Below are positions 4,830 through 5,022 of a stretch of 5,022 nt of DNA, piece by piece. The stretch comes from Candidatus Colwellbacteria bacterium RIFCSPLOWO2_01_FULL_48_10 (GTDB lineage Bacteria > Patescibacteriota > Minisyncoccia > UBA6257 > Colwellbacteraceae). Made by a program: the position numbers and the translations under genes. Position 1 is the stretch's first letter. Each line of letters starts with the position of its first letter. The stretch is taken from NCBI GenBank assembly GCA_001817755.1, contig MHIY01000024.1, positions 2,392-7,413 of the forward strand, given 5' to 3'. Under the pieces are notes generated by a model that saw nothing but the letters and a program-made list of their open reading frames with translations, did no database searches and was not told the DNA's origin.

Positions 4830-5022
4830 ACAAGTGTTGAACCCAACTTTTCTAAAGAGTAGCGCCCATCTGCAAGACGGTCAAGCTCGCTTGACGGGAC
4901 ATTAAGATATAGATCTTCATCATTTTTCTCATAATCTTTAATCAGTATATTGAGTTCGACGCTTGGACCGAATCGCTCTTTCACCGCACGAGCATTGTCA
5001 CGTGATTCAAAGAAAGCCCTGA
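4826..5022 (-). CDS. C-terminal 64 aa of a protein cut by the window edge; possibly a zeta-toxin-like kinase
   Basis: An open frame enters at 5022 and stops at TGA 4828-4826. Visible residues include FFESRDNARAVKERFG, VELNILIKDYEKND and LYLNVPSSELDRLADGRY. The pattern of a charged helix (ESRDNA..VKERFG), a beta strand with a lysine (ELNILIKDY) and a final short helical tail resembles the C-terminus of zeta-toxin/P-loop kinase family proteins as I remember them. The diagnostic Walker A motif would lie upstream, outside the window, so the assignment is tentative. Zeta toxins phosphorylate UDP-N-acetylglucosamine or other nucleotide substrates. The ATGA junction with the 66-residue gene makes the two an operon. 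The frame is clean and has coding-like composition. Confidence 0.55.
   Translation of the reverse strand, partial: RAFFESRDNARAVKERFGPSVELNILIKDYEKNDEDLYLNVPSSELDRLADGRYSLEKLGSTLV

Noticed and set aside
1..5022. tRNA, rRNA, riboswitch, insertion sequence or attachment site
   Set aside because: I saw no cloverleaf-like segment, no known riboswitch core, no transposase or integrase motif and no paired terminal repeats on either strand.

Overview
The window is a gene-dense, leftward-transcribed stretch: every convincing gene is on the minus strand. It reads as a bacterial defence or accessory island. TGA is used as an ordinary stop codon in two genes, so the code is standard at that codon. Most starts lack a clear Shine-Dalgarno and several genes are joined by ATGA overlaps. 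The small-protein types make me think of an uncultured Patescibacteria (CPR) genome, but that is an impression from memory, not something the sequence proves.

In order of transcription (high to low coordinates): (1) 5022-4826, the C-terminal end of a protein that may be a zeta-toxin-like kinase, overlapping by ATGA with (2) a 66-residue charged, helical partner. (3) 4409-4628, a 220-bp regulatory interval. It holds a good rightward promoter with a dyad over its start point, a hairpin plus T-run that would end a ~50-nt RNA, an 11-bp direct repeat that is also a G-quadruplex motif on the opposite strand, and a 9-bp tandem repeat. (4) 4408-1604, a complete 934-residue MmeI-like type IIL/IIG restriction-modification enzyme with nuclease, gamma-class N6-adenine methylase and target-recognition regions on one chain. 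(5) An ATGA-coupled 242-residue protein of unknown function with a winged-helix-like tail. (6) 751-878, a spacer with hairpins and a possible promoter. (7) A basic 59-residue protein, then 5 nt later (8) a 180-residue HEPN-like protein with an R-X6-H motif. A near-perfect Shine-Dalgarno at positions 9-1 shows that another gene starts just outside the window.

Functionally, the best-supported element is the MmeI-like enzyme, which both cuts and protects DNA. The most interesting inference is that the 242-, 59- and 180-residue genes, which are distinctly AT-rich, were attached downstream of it. They may form a second layer, with a HEPN RNase-like protein as candidate effector and the 59-residue protein as candidate partner. 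Base composition is mosaic, with an AT-rich dip over the target-recognition half of the restriction gene.
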